DNA from: Clostridiaceae bacterium
GTDB lineage: Bacteria; Bacillota; Clostridia; Oscillospirales; Butyricicoccaceae
NCBI GenBank assembly: GCA_009911355.1
Contig: QXXE01000032.1
Location: 1-42,553, forward strand
DNA: 42,553 nucleotides
Direction: 5' to 3'
Shown here: one piece after another, positions 30,342 to 39,747 of the stretch
Position numbering within the stretch: the stretch's first letter is position 1
Layout: every line of letters begins with the position of its first letter
The notes under the pieces: generated by a model
Seen by the model: only the letters and a program-made list of their open reading frames with translations
What the model was told of the DNA's origin: nothing
The model's database searches: none
Program-made: the position numbers and the translations under genes

Positions 30342-33300
30342 ATGGGCATCAGGAAGGATATCCACAAGGTTCTCATCATCGGCTCGGGCCCCATTATCAT
30401 CGGGCAGGCCTGCGAGTTCGACTATTCGGGCACGCAGGCATGCAAAGCGCTGAAACAGCTGGGCTACAAAATCGTGCTGGTCAACTCGAACCCCGCAACC
30501 ATCATGACCGACCCCGGCACCGCCGATGTGACCTATATCGAGCCGCTGAACGTCGAACGGCTCACCCAGATCATCCGGCAGGAGCGCCCGGACGCCGTGC
30601 TGCCAAACCTCGGCGGGCAATCAGGGCTGAACCTGTGCGCCGAGCTTGCCAGCACAGGCATACTTGACGAATACAATGTAAAGGTCATCGGCGTACAGGT
30701 CGACGCGATCGAGCGCGGAGAGGACCGCATCGAATTTAAGCGCACCATGGACAGCCTCGGCATCGAAATGGCACGCAGTGAAGTCGCCTACTCGGTCGAT
30801 GAGGCTTGCGCAATTGCCGACCGGCTGGGCTACCCGGTCGTGCTGCGCCCCGCCTACACGATGGGCGGCGCGGGCGGCGGGCTCGTCTATAATAAGGAAG
30901 AGCTGAAAACCGTCTGCGCACGCGGCCTGCAGGCCAGCCTTGTCGGGCAGGTGCTGGTGGAAGAATCCATCCTCGGCTGGGAAGAGCTCGAGCTTGAGGT
31001 GGTCCGCGACGCGAATAACAACCTGATTACCGTCTGCTTTATCGAGAACATCGACCCCCTCGGCGTACACACAGGCGACTCGTTCTGCTCCGCGCCGATG
31101 CTGACCATCTCCGAGGAAGTGCAAAAGCGTCTTCAGGAGAAGAGCTACAAGATTGTCGAGGCCATCCAGGTCATCGGCGGCACCAACGTCCAATGGGCGC
31201 ACGACCCCAAGACCGACCGCGACATCGTCATCGAGATCAACCCGCGCACCTCGCGCTCGTCGGCGCTCGCGTCGAAAGCGACCGGCTTCCCGATCGCGCT
31301 GGTGTCCGCAATGCTCGCATCGGGGCTCACCCTTGACGAGATCCCTTGCGGCAAATACGGCACGCTTGACAAATACCACCCGGATGGCGATTATGTGGTC
31401 ATCAAGTTCGCGCGCTGGGCGTTCGAGAAATTCAAGGGCGTGCAGGACAAGCTGGGGACCCAGATGCGCGCGGTCGGCGAGGTCATGAGCATTGGCAAGA
31501 CCTACAAAGAGGCGTTCCAAAAGGCAATCCGCTCGCTGGAGATCGGGCGCTATGGGCTTGGCTTTGCGAAGGACTTCCATGAGAAGAGTAAAAATGAGCT
31601 GCTGCGGCTGCTCGCGTCCGCGACCAGCGAGCGCCAGTTCCTGATGTATGAAGCGCTGCGCAAAGGCGCGACGGTCGACGAGCTGTACGGCCTGACCCGC
31701 ATCAAGCACTGGTTTATCGAGCAGATGAAGGAGCTGGTCGAGGAAGAGGAGGAAATGCTTCGTTACAAGGGCTCCGTCCTCCCCGACGCGCTGCTCATCC
31801 AAGCGAAAAAGGACGGCTTTGCCGACAAGTATATCGCACAGCTGCTGGGCTGCGCCGAACAGGATGTACGCGAAGCCCGTACAATGCTCGGCGTGACCGA
31901 GGCGTGGGAGGGCGTGCATGTTTCGGGCACTGAGGACAGCGCGTATTATTATTCCACCTACAACGCGCCAAACCGCAACGAAGCCCGCAGCGACCGGCCG
32001 AAAATCATGATCCTCGGCGGCGGGCCCAACCGCATCGGGCAGGGCATTGAATTTGACTACTGCTGCGTCCACGCGGCGCTGGCGCTGAAACGGCTGGGCT
32101 TCTCAACGATTATTGTCAACTGCAACCCGGAGACCGTTTCCACTGACTATGACACCTCGGACAAGCTGTATTTCGAGCCGCTGACCGCCGAGGATGTGCT
32201 GGCGATCTACGAGCATGAGCAGCCGGTTGGCGTGATTGCGCAGTTTGGCGGGCAGACCCCGCTGAATCTCGCAAGCGAACTCGAAAAAGCAGGGGTGAAG
32301 ATCCTCGGCACCAGCCCGGAGGTCATCGACCTCGCGGAAGACCGCGACCGTTTCCGCGCCATGATGGACAAGCTGGGCATCCCCATGCCCGAGGCCGGCA
32401 TGGCGGTCACGGTCGACGACGCGCTGGAAATCGCCGGGCAGATCGGCTACCCGGTCATGGTGCGCCCCAGCTACGTGCTCGGTGGGCGCGGCATGGAGGT
32501 CGTGCACGACGCGGAAAGCCTGGCCGGCTATATGCAGGCGGCGGTTGGCGTGACCCCCGACCGCCCGATCCTGATCGACCGGTTCCTGCACCACGCGCTT
32601 GAATGCGAAGCCGACGCAATCTGTGACGGCACCCACGCGTTCGTCCCTGCGGTAATGGAGCATATCGAGCTTGCGGGCGTACACTCGGGCGACTCGGCAT
32701 GCATCCTGCCGTCGCTGAATATCTCGGCGGAACATCTTGCGGCCATAAGGACTATACCAAGCGCATCGCGGAAGAAATGCACGTCTGCGGCCTGATGAAT
32801 ATGCAGTACGCAATCGAGGACGGCAAGGTGTTCGTGCTGGAGGCCAACCCGCGCGCGTCGCGCACCGTACCGCTGGTGTCGAAGGTCTGCGGCATCCAGA
32901 TGGTGCAGCTCGCGACCGAAGTCATTACCGGGGCATTGACCGGCAGGCCGTCGCCTGTCCCGTCCCTCCGCGAGAGCCATTATCAGCATTACGGGGTCAA
33001 GGAAGCCGTTTTCCCGTTCAATATGTTCCCCGAGGTCGACCCGGTGCTCGGGCCTGAGATGCGTTCGACCGGCGAGGTGCTCGGGCTTGCGGACACCTTC
33101 GGCGAAGCCTTCTATAAGGCGCAGGAAGCGACCAAGACGGCGCTGCCGCTTGAGGGGCGCGTGCTGATCAGCGTCAGCGACCGCGACAAGCCGGAGCTGA
33201 TTGAGGTTGCGCAGGGCTTCCACGACGCAGGCTTCACACTGGTTGCAACTGGCGGCACCGCCGGCCTGATCGAAAAAGCAGGGCTTCCGGTTGAGCGTGT

Positions 33301-33562
33301 GAAAAAGGTCTTTGAGGGGCGCCCCAACCTGCTTGACGAAATTGCAAACGGCAAGATCGACCTGATCGTAAACACCCCGGCGGGCAAGGAAAGCCTCCAT
33401 GACGACAGCTATATCCGCAAGGGCGCAATCAAGGGCCACATCCCCTATATGACCACAATGGCGGCGGCCAAAGCAACCGCAGCCGGCATCCTTGAGGTCA
33501 AGCAGCACCCGAACAAGGAACTGCGTTCCCTCCAAAATATCCACGCGGCAATTGAGCGCTGA
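30342..33562 (+). pseudogene. carB: Carbamoyl-phosphate synthase large subunit, broken by a one-base deletion
   Basis: The reading begins at ATG 30342 (MGIRKDIHKVLIIGSGPIII) with GGAGGG 5 nt upstream. The two ATP-grasp halves and the C-terminal MGS allosteric domain are all recognisable, but the frame shifts near 32745-32747: the first frame continues correctly to ISAEHLAAI and the next codons (KDYTKRIAEEMHV) are in another frame, which then runs to 33562. One base is missing between GCCAT and AAGGAC. If repaired, the protein would be about 1073 residues, the normal length. No carA lies next to it. The enzyme makes carbamoyl phosphate for pyrimidines and arginine, so loss would be costly; a sequencing or assembly error is the simplest explanation, a real mutation the other. 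Confidence 0.9.
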
Positions 33563-33653
33563 CGCTTCCCCGCCGCCTGCCTGTGGGCGGGATGAACCTC
33601 CTGCCCACAGGCCCCGCTGCCGCCCTATTCCATCGAAAAAGGAGAAACCGACG

Positions 33654-34235
33654 ATGCAGTATCAATATGAAATCACGCCTGATGATTTCGTCGCGTTCAA
33701 TGTTTATTTCGCTGAAACAGACCCCGTTATCCGGAAAACCCAGCAAAAGCTCCGTCGCGGCACGACTATGCTCGTTTTCTTCGGCGGCCTGATCTTTATG
33801 CTCGCCCTGGACCATTTCACCCCCGTTGCGGTCATCCTCTATGGCGCGCTCGCGGCGTTCTGGTTTTGGCTGTACCCGCGCTGGGTACACCGCAACTTAA
33901 AAAAGAACGTCGACCGCACAATCAAATCCGCGTCCAACAAGTCGATCTGCGGTTCCAAAACGTTTACGATGGATGAGACGTCCTGCACCCTTACCGGCGA
34001 GAACGAAAACTCCACCTATGAATACAGCGCGTTCCAGAAAACAGTGGATGACGGCGGGCATATCTACCTTTTCCTAGATGATATTTCCGCGCTGATCATC
34101 CCCGCCCGCGCTTTTCCATCCGACGACGCAAAAGCTGCGTTCCTTACGGATTTCACTGCCCGTATGCAGCGCGCCAAATCCGCAAACGCTGTTTCTGCGC
34201 CTTTGGAGAAGCCGGACGCAGAAGAAAATCCCTGA
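33654..34235 (+). CDS. YcxB-like membrane protein
   Basis: 193 residues. Two adjacent hydrophobic segments (about residues 36-54 and 56-72: LVFFGGLIFMLAL and VILYGALAAFWFW) are followed by a soluble beta-rich C-terminal domain. ITPDDFVAFNVYF at the start and the IYLFLDDISALIIPARAFP stretch fit the YcxB-like family of unknown function. The start ATG 33654 has AAAAAGGAG about 10 nt upstream. It lies 91 nt after carB with no clear promoter of its own and may be co-transcribed. A long perfect hairpin follows at 34322-34349. Confidence 0.8.
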   Translation: MQYQYEITPDDFVAFNVYFAETDPVIRKTQQKLRRGTTMLVFFGGLIFMLALDHFTPVAVILYGALAAFWFWLYPRWVHRNLKKNVDRTIKSASNKSICGSKTFTMDETSCTLTGENENSTYEYSAFQKTVDDGGHIYLFLDDISALIIPARAFPSDDAKAAFLTDFTARMQRAKSANAVSAPLEKPDAEENP

Positions 34236-34321
34236 TGCATGCTGCCCTCTTGTTGCACATCACCTGTAATTGCAGGAGCGTCCAGGCAAGCGGGTCAACG
34301 TAAAAACGGCTGGCAACCAGT

Positions 34322-34349
34322 TTCGGCGCGGTTTCTTAACCGCGCCGAA
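34322..34349 (+). terminator. Perfect 12-bp hairpin after the YcxB-like gene
   Basis: TTCGGCGCGGTT-TCTT-AACCGCGCCGAA, followed by TTCC rather than a T run. It lies 86 nt after the stop and marks the border to a low-GC region. Confidence 0.55.
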
Positions 34350-34508
34350 TTCCATATATTTCTTTAGCAGCCCAGGGGTTGTTTGAGAAAATCAACTTGA
34401 CCGGGGCACAAAAATCAGCTTGATTTTTCAAAACGGGACTTTGTCGACGGCTCCAAAATGTCCCGAGGTTGGTAATGCAAAGCACAAATTGCATTAGAGG
34501 AGTTTATT

Positions 34509-35336
34509 ATGGATACTAAAAAATTCTGGAGTACCACAGAAATGAACAAATTTCTGTATCAGCAGTTGAAATCGATGTGCGAGACCGAGGGATTTGTCCT
34601 TAGTCCCAGGAGAGGAAAGAGAATGGTTCGCATTTCGGAACACTACGCAGAGGTTGTTTATCCTGAAATTGTATATGCTAGGACAGTCGTTCATGTGTTA
34701 CTGTTTTCAACTTCCTCTTTTGCGTATCACAGCTATGCAAGTAAAAAGATTCATCTTCATAGAAGTAATGATGAAAATGTTTTTATCAACTCCTATGATG
34801 AACTTGCAGTGGAAGACCCCACCAGTTATAAACAATTTTTCAACATTGAGCAGATGAAAACAGTTTGGGCGGAAGTGATTGAACCGCAGTTAAATAGAGA
34901 GGTTTTTTCTTGCTTGAATGATTTTCATCACGACCATTTTCTCATTCTGTCGGATAAGCGAAAATGCGGCGGTTTTCATTATGATAGCTCTCCTGGAAAT
35001 CATGACGCACCTCGTTTTTTTGCTTTGGGGTGCGGTGAGCTTTTGGCAGGAAATTGGGAAAAGAGCATACTTTTGTTGGAAGAGTCTTTAATTCGTTACA
35101 AAAAGAGCATAGAGCAGAGCAAACAAGTAGGACATGAGGTAATTCCCTATAAATTAGATGATTGCAACGCCGTGATAGAGTTACTTTCCATTTTGAAAGA
35201 AAGTGGAGCCAGCAGCAGAGATCAAGCTCTCAATACCCTGCAAAACCTTGAGCAAATTGCACTAAATAAAACATGGGGTGTCGCTCTGTCTTCAGATGGC
35301 AAAACTATTCGATTGAAGAAAAAAGAACTTATTTAA
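34509..35336 (+). CDS. Low-GC orphan gene, unknown 275-residue protein
   Basis: 275 residues, with AGAGGAG about 6 nt before ATG 34509. Its DNA is clearly richer in A and T than the window (roughly 40% against nearly 60% G+C, judged by eye), which suggests transfer from a low-GC donor. No signal peptide or membrane segment is visible. The N-terminal 120 residues look alpha/beta with several aromatic residues; a HHDHFLILSDKRKCGGFHYD stretch lies in the middle; residues 180-265 are helical with an LLEESLIRYKKSIEQ pattern like a TPR unit. The helical part may bind a partner protein. I recognise no family. The gene stands alone, between the 34322 hairpin and the 35446 terminator, and looks intact. 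Confidence 0.75.
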   Translation: MDTKKFWSTTEMNKFLYQQLKSMCETEGFVLSPRRGKRMVRISEHYAEVVYPEIVYARTVVHVLLFSTSSFAYHSYASKKIHLHRSNDENVFINSYDELAVEDPTSYKQFFNIEQMKTVWAEVIEPQLNREVFSCLNDFHHDHFLILSDKRKCGGFHYDSSPGNHDAPRFFALGCGELLAGNWEKSILLLEESLIRYKKSIEQSKQVGHEVIPYKLDDCNAVIELLSILKESGASSRDQALNTLQNLEQIALNKTWGVALSSDGKTIRLKKKELI

Positions 35337-35445
35337 AATGATTGTTTGATATAAACCCCAGCCGCCAACAGGAACGGCATATAAAAAAACCGTTAGCGCG
35401 TGCTTTCAGAAAAGCCGGCTTTGCCAACAGACCCAAATTGAAGCA

Positions 35446-35485
35446 AACGCCCAGGCAACCTTGGTTGCCCAGGCGTTTTTCCGTT
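35446..35485. terminator. Convergent terminator between the orphan gene and uvrD
   Basis: Stem AACGCC-CA-GGCAACC / GGTTGCC-CA-GGCGTT with a small symmetric internal loop, flanked by A-rich sequence and TTTTTCC. Confidence 0.75.
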
Positions 35486-35503
35486 TCCGATTGCGCTTTG
35501 TAT

Positions 35504-37645
35504 CTAACACCCCTCTAGCTTCACCCGGAAGGAAATCCTTCTTGCGGTGTCGAGCTCGTCAAACTTCACGAGATATGCATCCGGTTCGACCGCTTCGACC
35601 GTGCCCTCCCCAAAGATGAAGTGACGCACCCGCCGCCCCGCCGGGAACCGTCCTTCCGACGCGGATGCCAACAGGCACTCGCTGCGGGAAATATAGTCGT
35701 TCGCTTCTTTTAGCAGCGATCCGGCCAGTCTGGGAGTAAATTCGATCAATTGATCGCCGATCTCGATCAAAAAACGGGAAGGGAACCGCGGCGAGCCATC
35801 GAAGTTATACCCTTCCGCCGCCGAGAGGGCCAGCCCCTTTTCCGCGCGCGTCATCGCCACGTAAGCGAGCCGCCGCTCCTCCTCCATCCCCGGCAGCGTG
35901 AGGATTTTCCGCGAGGGAAACACCCCCTCATTCATGCCGCACAGGAACACGTAAGGGAATTCCAGCCCCTTCGCCGCATGGACGGTCATAAGCTTTATTT
36001 TATCGCCGTTTTCTGCCGTATCCGCGTTCGTAAACAGCGCGGCGTGCGCCAGATAGTGTTCCAGCGTGACCTCCTCGCCGCAGGTCGTTTCGTATTCATA
36101 GACCGACTGCCGCAGCTCCGCGAGGTTGTCCAGCCGTTCCTGGCTGCCTTCGGTGCGCAGCATCTTCTCATAGCCGCTCTCGTCCAGCAGCGCAGCCAGC
36201 ACCTCCGAGACCGGGCGGCCTGCGCTGCCCTCCGCGAAGGACTCCACCAGCGAGCAGAACGCCGCCGCCTTCGTCCCCCTGAACAGCTCGTCCTCCAGGC
36301 TTCCCGAAAGGGCTTCATAAAGGGAGCAGCCGTTTTTCGCCGCTTCCTCCTGTAAAAAGCTGATCCGGCGTTTGCCGATGTTGCGCTTGGGCACATTCAC
36401 AATGCGCAGGAAGGACAAATCGTCACGGTAGACGATCATGCGCAGGTAAGACAGCGCGTCCTTGATTTCCCGCCGCGCCCAAAACTGTACGCCGCTGTAA
36501 ATCGTGTATGGCAGCTGCGCCTGCAAAAACGCTTCCTCGACCGGGCGGGTCACATAATGCGCGCGGTACAGCACCGCGATCTCCCGGTACGGGACGCCGT
36601 CCGCGTGCAGCGCCTTGGCCTGCTCCGCCAGCCACGCCGCCTCCTCCGCAGCATTCCCCGCAAGGCGGCAGCGCACCGGCACGCCGTCCGGCAGCGTTGG
36701 GATCAGGCGCTTTTCGATGCGGCTGCGGTTCTGTGAAACCAGCGCATCCGCAGCCGCCAGTACCTGCGGGGTCGAACGGTAATTTTGCAGCAGGTATATG
36801 GTTTTCGTGCCCGGGAACACCTGGTCAAAATGCAGCAGATACCGCACATCGGCGCCGCGCCAGGTGTAAATCGTCTGGTCGGGGTCGCCGACAATAAACA
36901 GGTTTTTATGATAGCCACAGAGCACTTCCATCAGCTGATATTGCAGCCCGTCGATGTCCTGGAACTCATCTATCATAATATATTCAAGCCGTTTCTGCCA
37001 CTTTTCGCGGATCGCCGCGTCGCGCTCAAAAATGTATAGCGTAAACTTGATCAGGTCGTTGTAATCCAGCCCAAAGCATTTTTTCTGCTGATACAGGTAA
37101 CCATAGAAAATCATATCGCTTGGGTCGGTTGCCGACAGGTATTTCTGCCGCAGCGTATCCGGCGACATCCGGATGAGATCGACATAATATTCTGGCTCCT
37201 TGGACAGTTTCCGAATCTCAATCATATCCCGCGCTTTGCTGAACACCATATCGCGCAGCGTCAGCCCGCGTTCCTCATAAATCAGCTGAAGCATCGCATC
37301 GATATCCGAATTATCCAGCACGAGGAAGCTTTTCGGGTACTGCACCGCATTGCTGTCCTCTTCCAACACGGCGGCGCAGAAGCCGTGGAAGGTGTTGATA
37401 TACCCAGTATCGCTGTCACCGGTCAGGCGGTGGATGCGCTGGCGCATCTCGTTCGCCGATTTATTGGTAAAGGTCACGCAGAGGATATGCCCCGGCAGGA
37501 TGCCCAGCGCTTCCACCAAGTAGGCAAACCGGTGCGAAAGGGCCCGGGTCTTGCCCGAGCCCGCCCCCGCGATGACGCGGACAAAGCCCTCCGTTGTCGT
37601 GACCGCCTGCCGCTGCGCGTCGTTCAGATGTTCTAAAATCTCCAT
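35504..37645 (-). CDS. UvrD/PcrA-type ATP-dependent DNA helicase
   Basis: 713 residues, near the usual 720-740. All SF1A helicase motifs are in order: GAGSGKTR (residues 27-34, Walker A), TFTNKSANEM, IMIDEFQDID (Walker B), VGDPDQTIYTWRGAD, QNYRS, VHAAKGLEFPYVFL and YVAMTRA. The C-terminus (FIFGEGTVEAVEPDAYLVKF) is the Tudor-like domain of PcrA/UvrD. It unwinds DNA 3' to 5' in repair and replication-conflict clearing. It may be the housekeeping PcrA or a second paralogue; I cannot tell. ATG 37645 matches the family start (MEILEHLNDAQ), but no ribosome site is visible in front, so translation may depend on coupling to degV, which ends 32 nt upstream. Confidence 0.95.
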   Translation of the reverse strand: MEILEHLNDAQRQAVTTTEGFVRVIAGAGSGKTRALSHRFAYLVEALGILPGHILCVTFTNKSANEMRQRIHRLTGDSDTGYINTFHGFCAAVLEEDSNAVQYPKSFLVLDNSDIDAMLQLIYEERGLTLRDMVFSKARDMIEIRKLSKEPEYYVDLIRMSPDTLRQKYLSATDPSDMIFYGYLYQQKKCFGLDYNDLIKFTLYIFERDAAIREKWQKRLEYIMIDEFQDIDGLQYQLMEVLCGYHKNLFIVGDPDQTIYTWRGADVRYLLHFDQVFPGTKTIYLLQNYRSTPQVLAAADALVSQNRSRIEKRLIPTLPDGVPVRCRLAGNAAEEAAWLAEQAKALHADGVPYREIAVLYRAHYVTRPVEEAFLQAQLPYTIYSGVQFWARREIKDALSYLRMIVYRDDLSFLRIVNVPKRNIGKRRISFLQEEAAKNGCSLYEALSGSLEDELFRGTKAAAFCSLVESFAEGSAGRPVSEVLAALLDESGYEKMLRTEGSQERLDNLAELRQSVYEYETTCGEEVTLEHYLAHAALFTNADTAENGDKIKLMTVHAAKGLEFPYVFLCGMNEGVFPSRKILTLPGMEEERRLAYVAMTRAEKGLALSAAEGYNFDGSPRFPSRFLIEIGDQLIEFTPRLAGSLLKEANDYISRSECLLASASEGRFPAGRRVRHFIFGEGTVEAVEPDAYLVKFDELDTARRISFRVKLEGC

Positions 37646-37677
37646 ATTCTAAACCATATACCGCCAAGCTTAAAATA

Positions 37678-38556
37678 CTAATCTTCCGGGAACAGCCCGT
37701 CTGGCAGCAGCTGCACCCCTACCCCAAGCAGGTGCGGGCCGGTATACACCCCTAGCGTCCCATCAATCTCGCCCTCAAAGAGCGAGAGGGCGCCCGGGAT
37801 TTCCGCTTTCGCGAGCGCCCGCAGCTCCTTGAACTCGGCCGGGGAGTCGCCGTGCGCGACTGCGAGGTTAAACGCCGCGCCCTCCTGCACGAGCCCGGCC
37901 GCCATGCCGACCATTTTCTGAACGGCAAGCTTGCGCCCGCGCACCTTCGCGACGTTGATGAGCTCACCCGACGGCGCAAAGGAAATAATGGGCTTGATGT
38001 TAAGAAGCGAGCCCGCAAACGAGGTAATCAACCCAATCCGCCCGCCTTTTTGCAGGTATTCGAGCGTATCAATGCAAAAAAAGACGGTTGTCGTGCGGAT
38101 AATCTGCTGGACTGCGCGGCAGACCTGCACAAAAGAGCGTCTCTCTTCCAGCCAGCGCGCGGCCTGGAGCACGGTCATGCCAGTGCCCAACGAACCCGAA
38201 AGCGTATCAAACGCCGCAACCTCAAGCCCGACGAACTGTTCCCCCACCAGCCGCACCATATTCGCAGTGCCGCTGAGCCCACCGGAAAAGTTGACCGCAA
38301 TTACCTTTTCATAGCCCTTTTCGCGGATGGCACGGAAGATCCCCTCGATGCGCTCTCCGCTGGGCAGCGAGGTCTTGGGGATCTCCATCGGCAGGCGGCG
38401 GTAAACCTCCTTCGCGGTGATGCTGACGCCGTCCTCATATTCCCCGTCCGAAAACAGCAGGCGGAGCGGTACGACGTGGATATCGTATTTTTTAATCAGG
38501 TTTGCCGGGATATCCGCGCAGGAATCGGTCAGCAGCGCAACCCGTTGTGCATTCAT
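37678..38556 (-). CDS. DegV family fatty-acid-binding protein
   Basis: 292 residues, typical length. Family landmarks are the TDSCADIP start (residues 10-17), KTSLPSGERIEGIF, INFSGGLSGT-type loop (VNFSGGLSGTANM) and the later DTLEYLQKGGRIG. DegV (FakB-like) proteins bind a fatty acid and can present it to a fatty-acid kinase; no such kinase is nearby. ATG 38556 has GAGGAA 5 nt upstream. It begins 8 nt after the zinc-ribbon gene and precedes the helicase gene, so all three are probably one operon on the minus strand. Confidence 0.93.
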   Translation of the reverse strand: MNAQRVALLTDSCADIPANLIKKYDIHVVPLRLLFSDGEYEDGVSITAKEVYRRLPMEIPKTSLPSGERIEGIFRAIREKGYEKVIAVNFSGGLSGTANMVRLVGEQFVGLEVAAFDTLSGSLGTGMTVLQAARWLEERRSFVQVCRAVQQIIRTTTVFFCIDTLEYLQKGGRIGLITSFAGSLLNIKPIISFAPSGELINVAKVRGRKLAVQKMVGMAAGLVQEGAAFNLAVAHGDSPAEFKELRALAKAEIPGALSLFEGEIDGTLGVYTGPHLLGVGVQLLPDGLFPED

Positions 38557-38564
38557 GTTCTTCC

Positions 38565-38753
38565 TCAGCTTTCCTCGCCGTCATAAAGATCAGCGTATTT
38601 GTTTTCAAACAAAGCGTCATGGCGGGCCTTATCCGCCACCTCATTTCCAAAATAGTCGAACCATTTGCCGCATTGGTCACATTGCCAGGCAGCGGCGGCA
38701 TCCTCTTCGTCCCCGAAAATCTCATTGCCGCAGGTGCATGTCAGAACAAACAT
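38565..38753 (-). CDS. Small zinc-ribbon protein upstream of degV
   Basis: 62 residues. Four Cys at 6, 8, 25 and 28 (CTCGNEIF and CDQCGKWFDYFG) form a probable zinc ribbon, followed by an acidic helical tail. ATG 38753 has AGGAGGGG about 8 nt upstream. It ends 8 nt before degV, as first gene of the operon. A role in DNA or RNA binding is possible, but no family is recognised with certainty. Confidence 0.78.
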   Translation of the reverse strand: MFVLTCTCGNEIFGDEEDAAAAWQCDQCGKWFDYFGNEVADKARHDALFENKYADLYDGEES

Positions 38754-38779
38754 TTTTCTACACCCCTCCTATTATAATA

Positions 38780-38808
38780 AGGATAGTATAAAAACAGCCT
38801 AAAGTCAA
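38780..38808 (-). promoter_or_regulatory. Possible promoter of the zinc-ribbon/degV/helicase operon
   Basis: Minus strand: -35 TTGACT (38803-38808), 17-bp spacer, -10 TATCCT (38780-38785). The -10 is weak; nearby TATACT and TATAAT sequences could also serve. Confidence 0.45.
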
Positions 38809-38908
38809 TGCTTTTCCGGAGGTAAGGCGGCGCTAACGTGCTAAACGGCAGGATTTCCCATGTATGCCCCGGAATGCGCTGCACAGAATAAGGGACGAGG
38901 TGATAAAC

Positions 38909-39079
38909 ATGTCCCACGCGAACACGGGCGGCTGCCATTCGGAGTCGCTGCGGCTCGACCCGGAAAAACGGATCGTCCCCCTTTACGACAGCGCAGGGAT
39001 CGCCCTCTACCCGGTCGCGGAGCGCCGGAAGATGGGGATGCGCGTGCTGTCAAACTTCTGCGAGGAGCACATCATGTAA
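38909..39079 (+). CDS. 56-residue small protein of unknown function
   Basis: 56 residues, beginning MSHANTGGCHSESLRLDPEK and ending SNFCEEHIM. GAGGTGAT (38897-38904) precedes ATG 38909 at the same distance as in the small gene at 21169. A GC-rich terminator hairpin follows 12 nt after the stop. It has two Cys and several charged residues, no signal peptide and no membrane segment. The centre (RIVPLYDSAGIALYPVAERRK) looks like a short beta hairpin with a basic turn. No family is recognised. No convincing promoter was seen. The ribosome site and terminator are the main support. Confidence 0.6.
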   Translation: MSHANTGGCHSESLRLDPEKRIVPLYDSAGIALYPVAERRKMGMRVLSNFCEEHIM

Positions 39080-39090
39080 AGCCTCTTTGG

Positions 39091-39119
39091 GGCCGGGGTG
39101 AAATACCCCGGCCCGTTTG
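39091..39119 (+). terminator. Terminator of the 56-residue gene
   Basis: GGGCCGGGGT-GAAAT-ACCCCGGCCC, a perfect 10-bp stem, followed by GTTTGCG. Confidence 0.65.
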
Positions 39120-39189
39120 CGTCCCCCGGCACTGAAAACAGCCCTGACCCGTTGCGGATCAAGGCTATTCCATCCTACCCATTTCAAAT

Positions 39190-39603
39190 TTACCTCTGCT
39201 CCGAGCGCATCTGCTCGTCCTCCCGCAGCCAGCGGTAAAAGGTCGACTGCGCAACGCCCAGAATCTTTGCAGCTTCCCTGCCGGTCACGCGCTTATCACG
39301 GTACATTTGGCAAATTTTCTGAAACCGCTTTGGCTGCTTCTGGCTTGGACGGCCGATGGTCTGGCCCGATGCGCGCGCGCGGTCTATCCCAGCCCGCTGG
39401 CGCTCTTTGAAGTCCTGTTTGTCCTCCTCTGCGGCCTGTTCGATCAGGGAGAGCACAACATCGCCGATCGCAGTTGTCACCGAGATCCCAGGCGCCAATT
39501 CGTGCTCGAAGTCCACCAACGCAATGTTCTTCTTGCGGGCATAATCCAAGATTTTTTCCTCAATGTCCAGCTGGTCATAACGATTTAAGACGGTAAAAAG
39601 CAT
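39190..39603 (-). CDS. Truncated serine-recombinase-like protein, no catalytic domain
   Basis: 137 residues. Residues about 50-90 (VVLSLIEQAAEEDKQDFKERQRAGIDRARASGQTIGRP) match the long helix E and arm region of resolvases/invertases, and the end is the HTH_7 domain (GREAAKILGVAQSTFYRWLRE). The N-terminal catalytic part with the active-site Ser and its Arg residues is absent; only a short alpha/beta piece (YARKKNIALVDFEHEL) stands in its place. It should bind DNA but cannot recombine it. It is either a decayed remnant or a recombinase turned into a regulator. Start chosen at ATG 39603, preceded by AAAGGGTGAGGAGG; an in-frame ATG at 39747 adds 48 unlikely residues. Confidence 0.75.
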   Translation of the reverse strand: MLFTVLNRYDQLDIEEKILDYARKKNIALVDFEHELAPGISVTTAIGDVVLSLIEQAAEEDKQDFKERQRAGIDRARASGQTIGRPSQKQPKRFQKICQMYRDKRVTGREAAKILGVAQSTFYRWLREDEQMRSEQR

Positions 39604-39747
39604 CCTCCTCACCCTTTCTTTCACCTTTTCAAAATCCCGCCAAATAACACGAAAAAGCCGCCGCTGATAAAACCTTTCCAGCAATTCGCAGATTTTGCAA
39701 ATGGAAAACCATGTTAATTCCATCTTCTTATTGTAATCATAACACAC

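Noticed and set aside
32740..32752. Programmed ribosomal frameshifting in carB
   Set aside because: There is no slippery heptamer or following pseudoknot that I can see, and carB is not known to use frameshifting.
32699..33562. A separate gene for the C-terminal third of carbamoyl-phosphate synthase
   Set aside because: It has no ribosome site and continues the carB sequence exactly after a one-base gap, so it is the second part of a broken gene.
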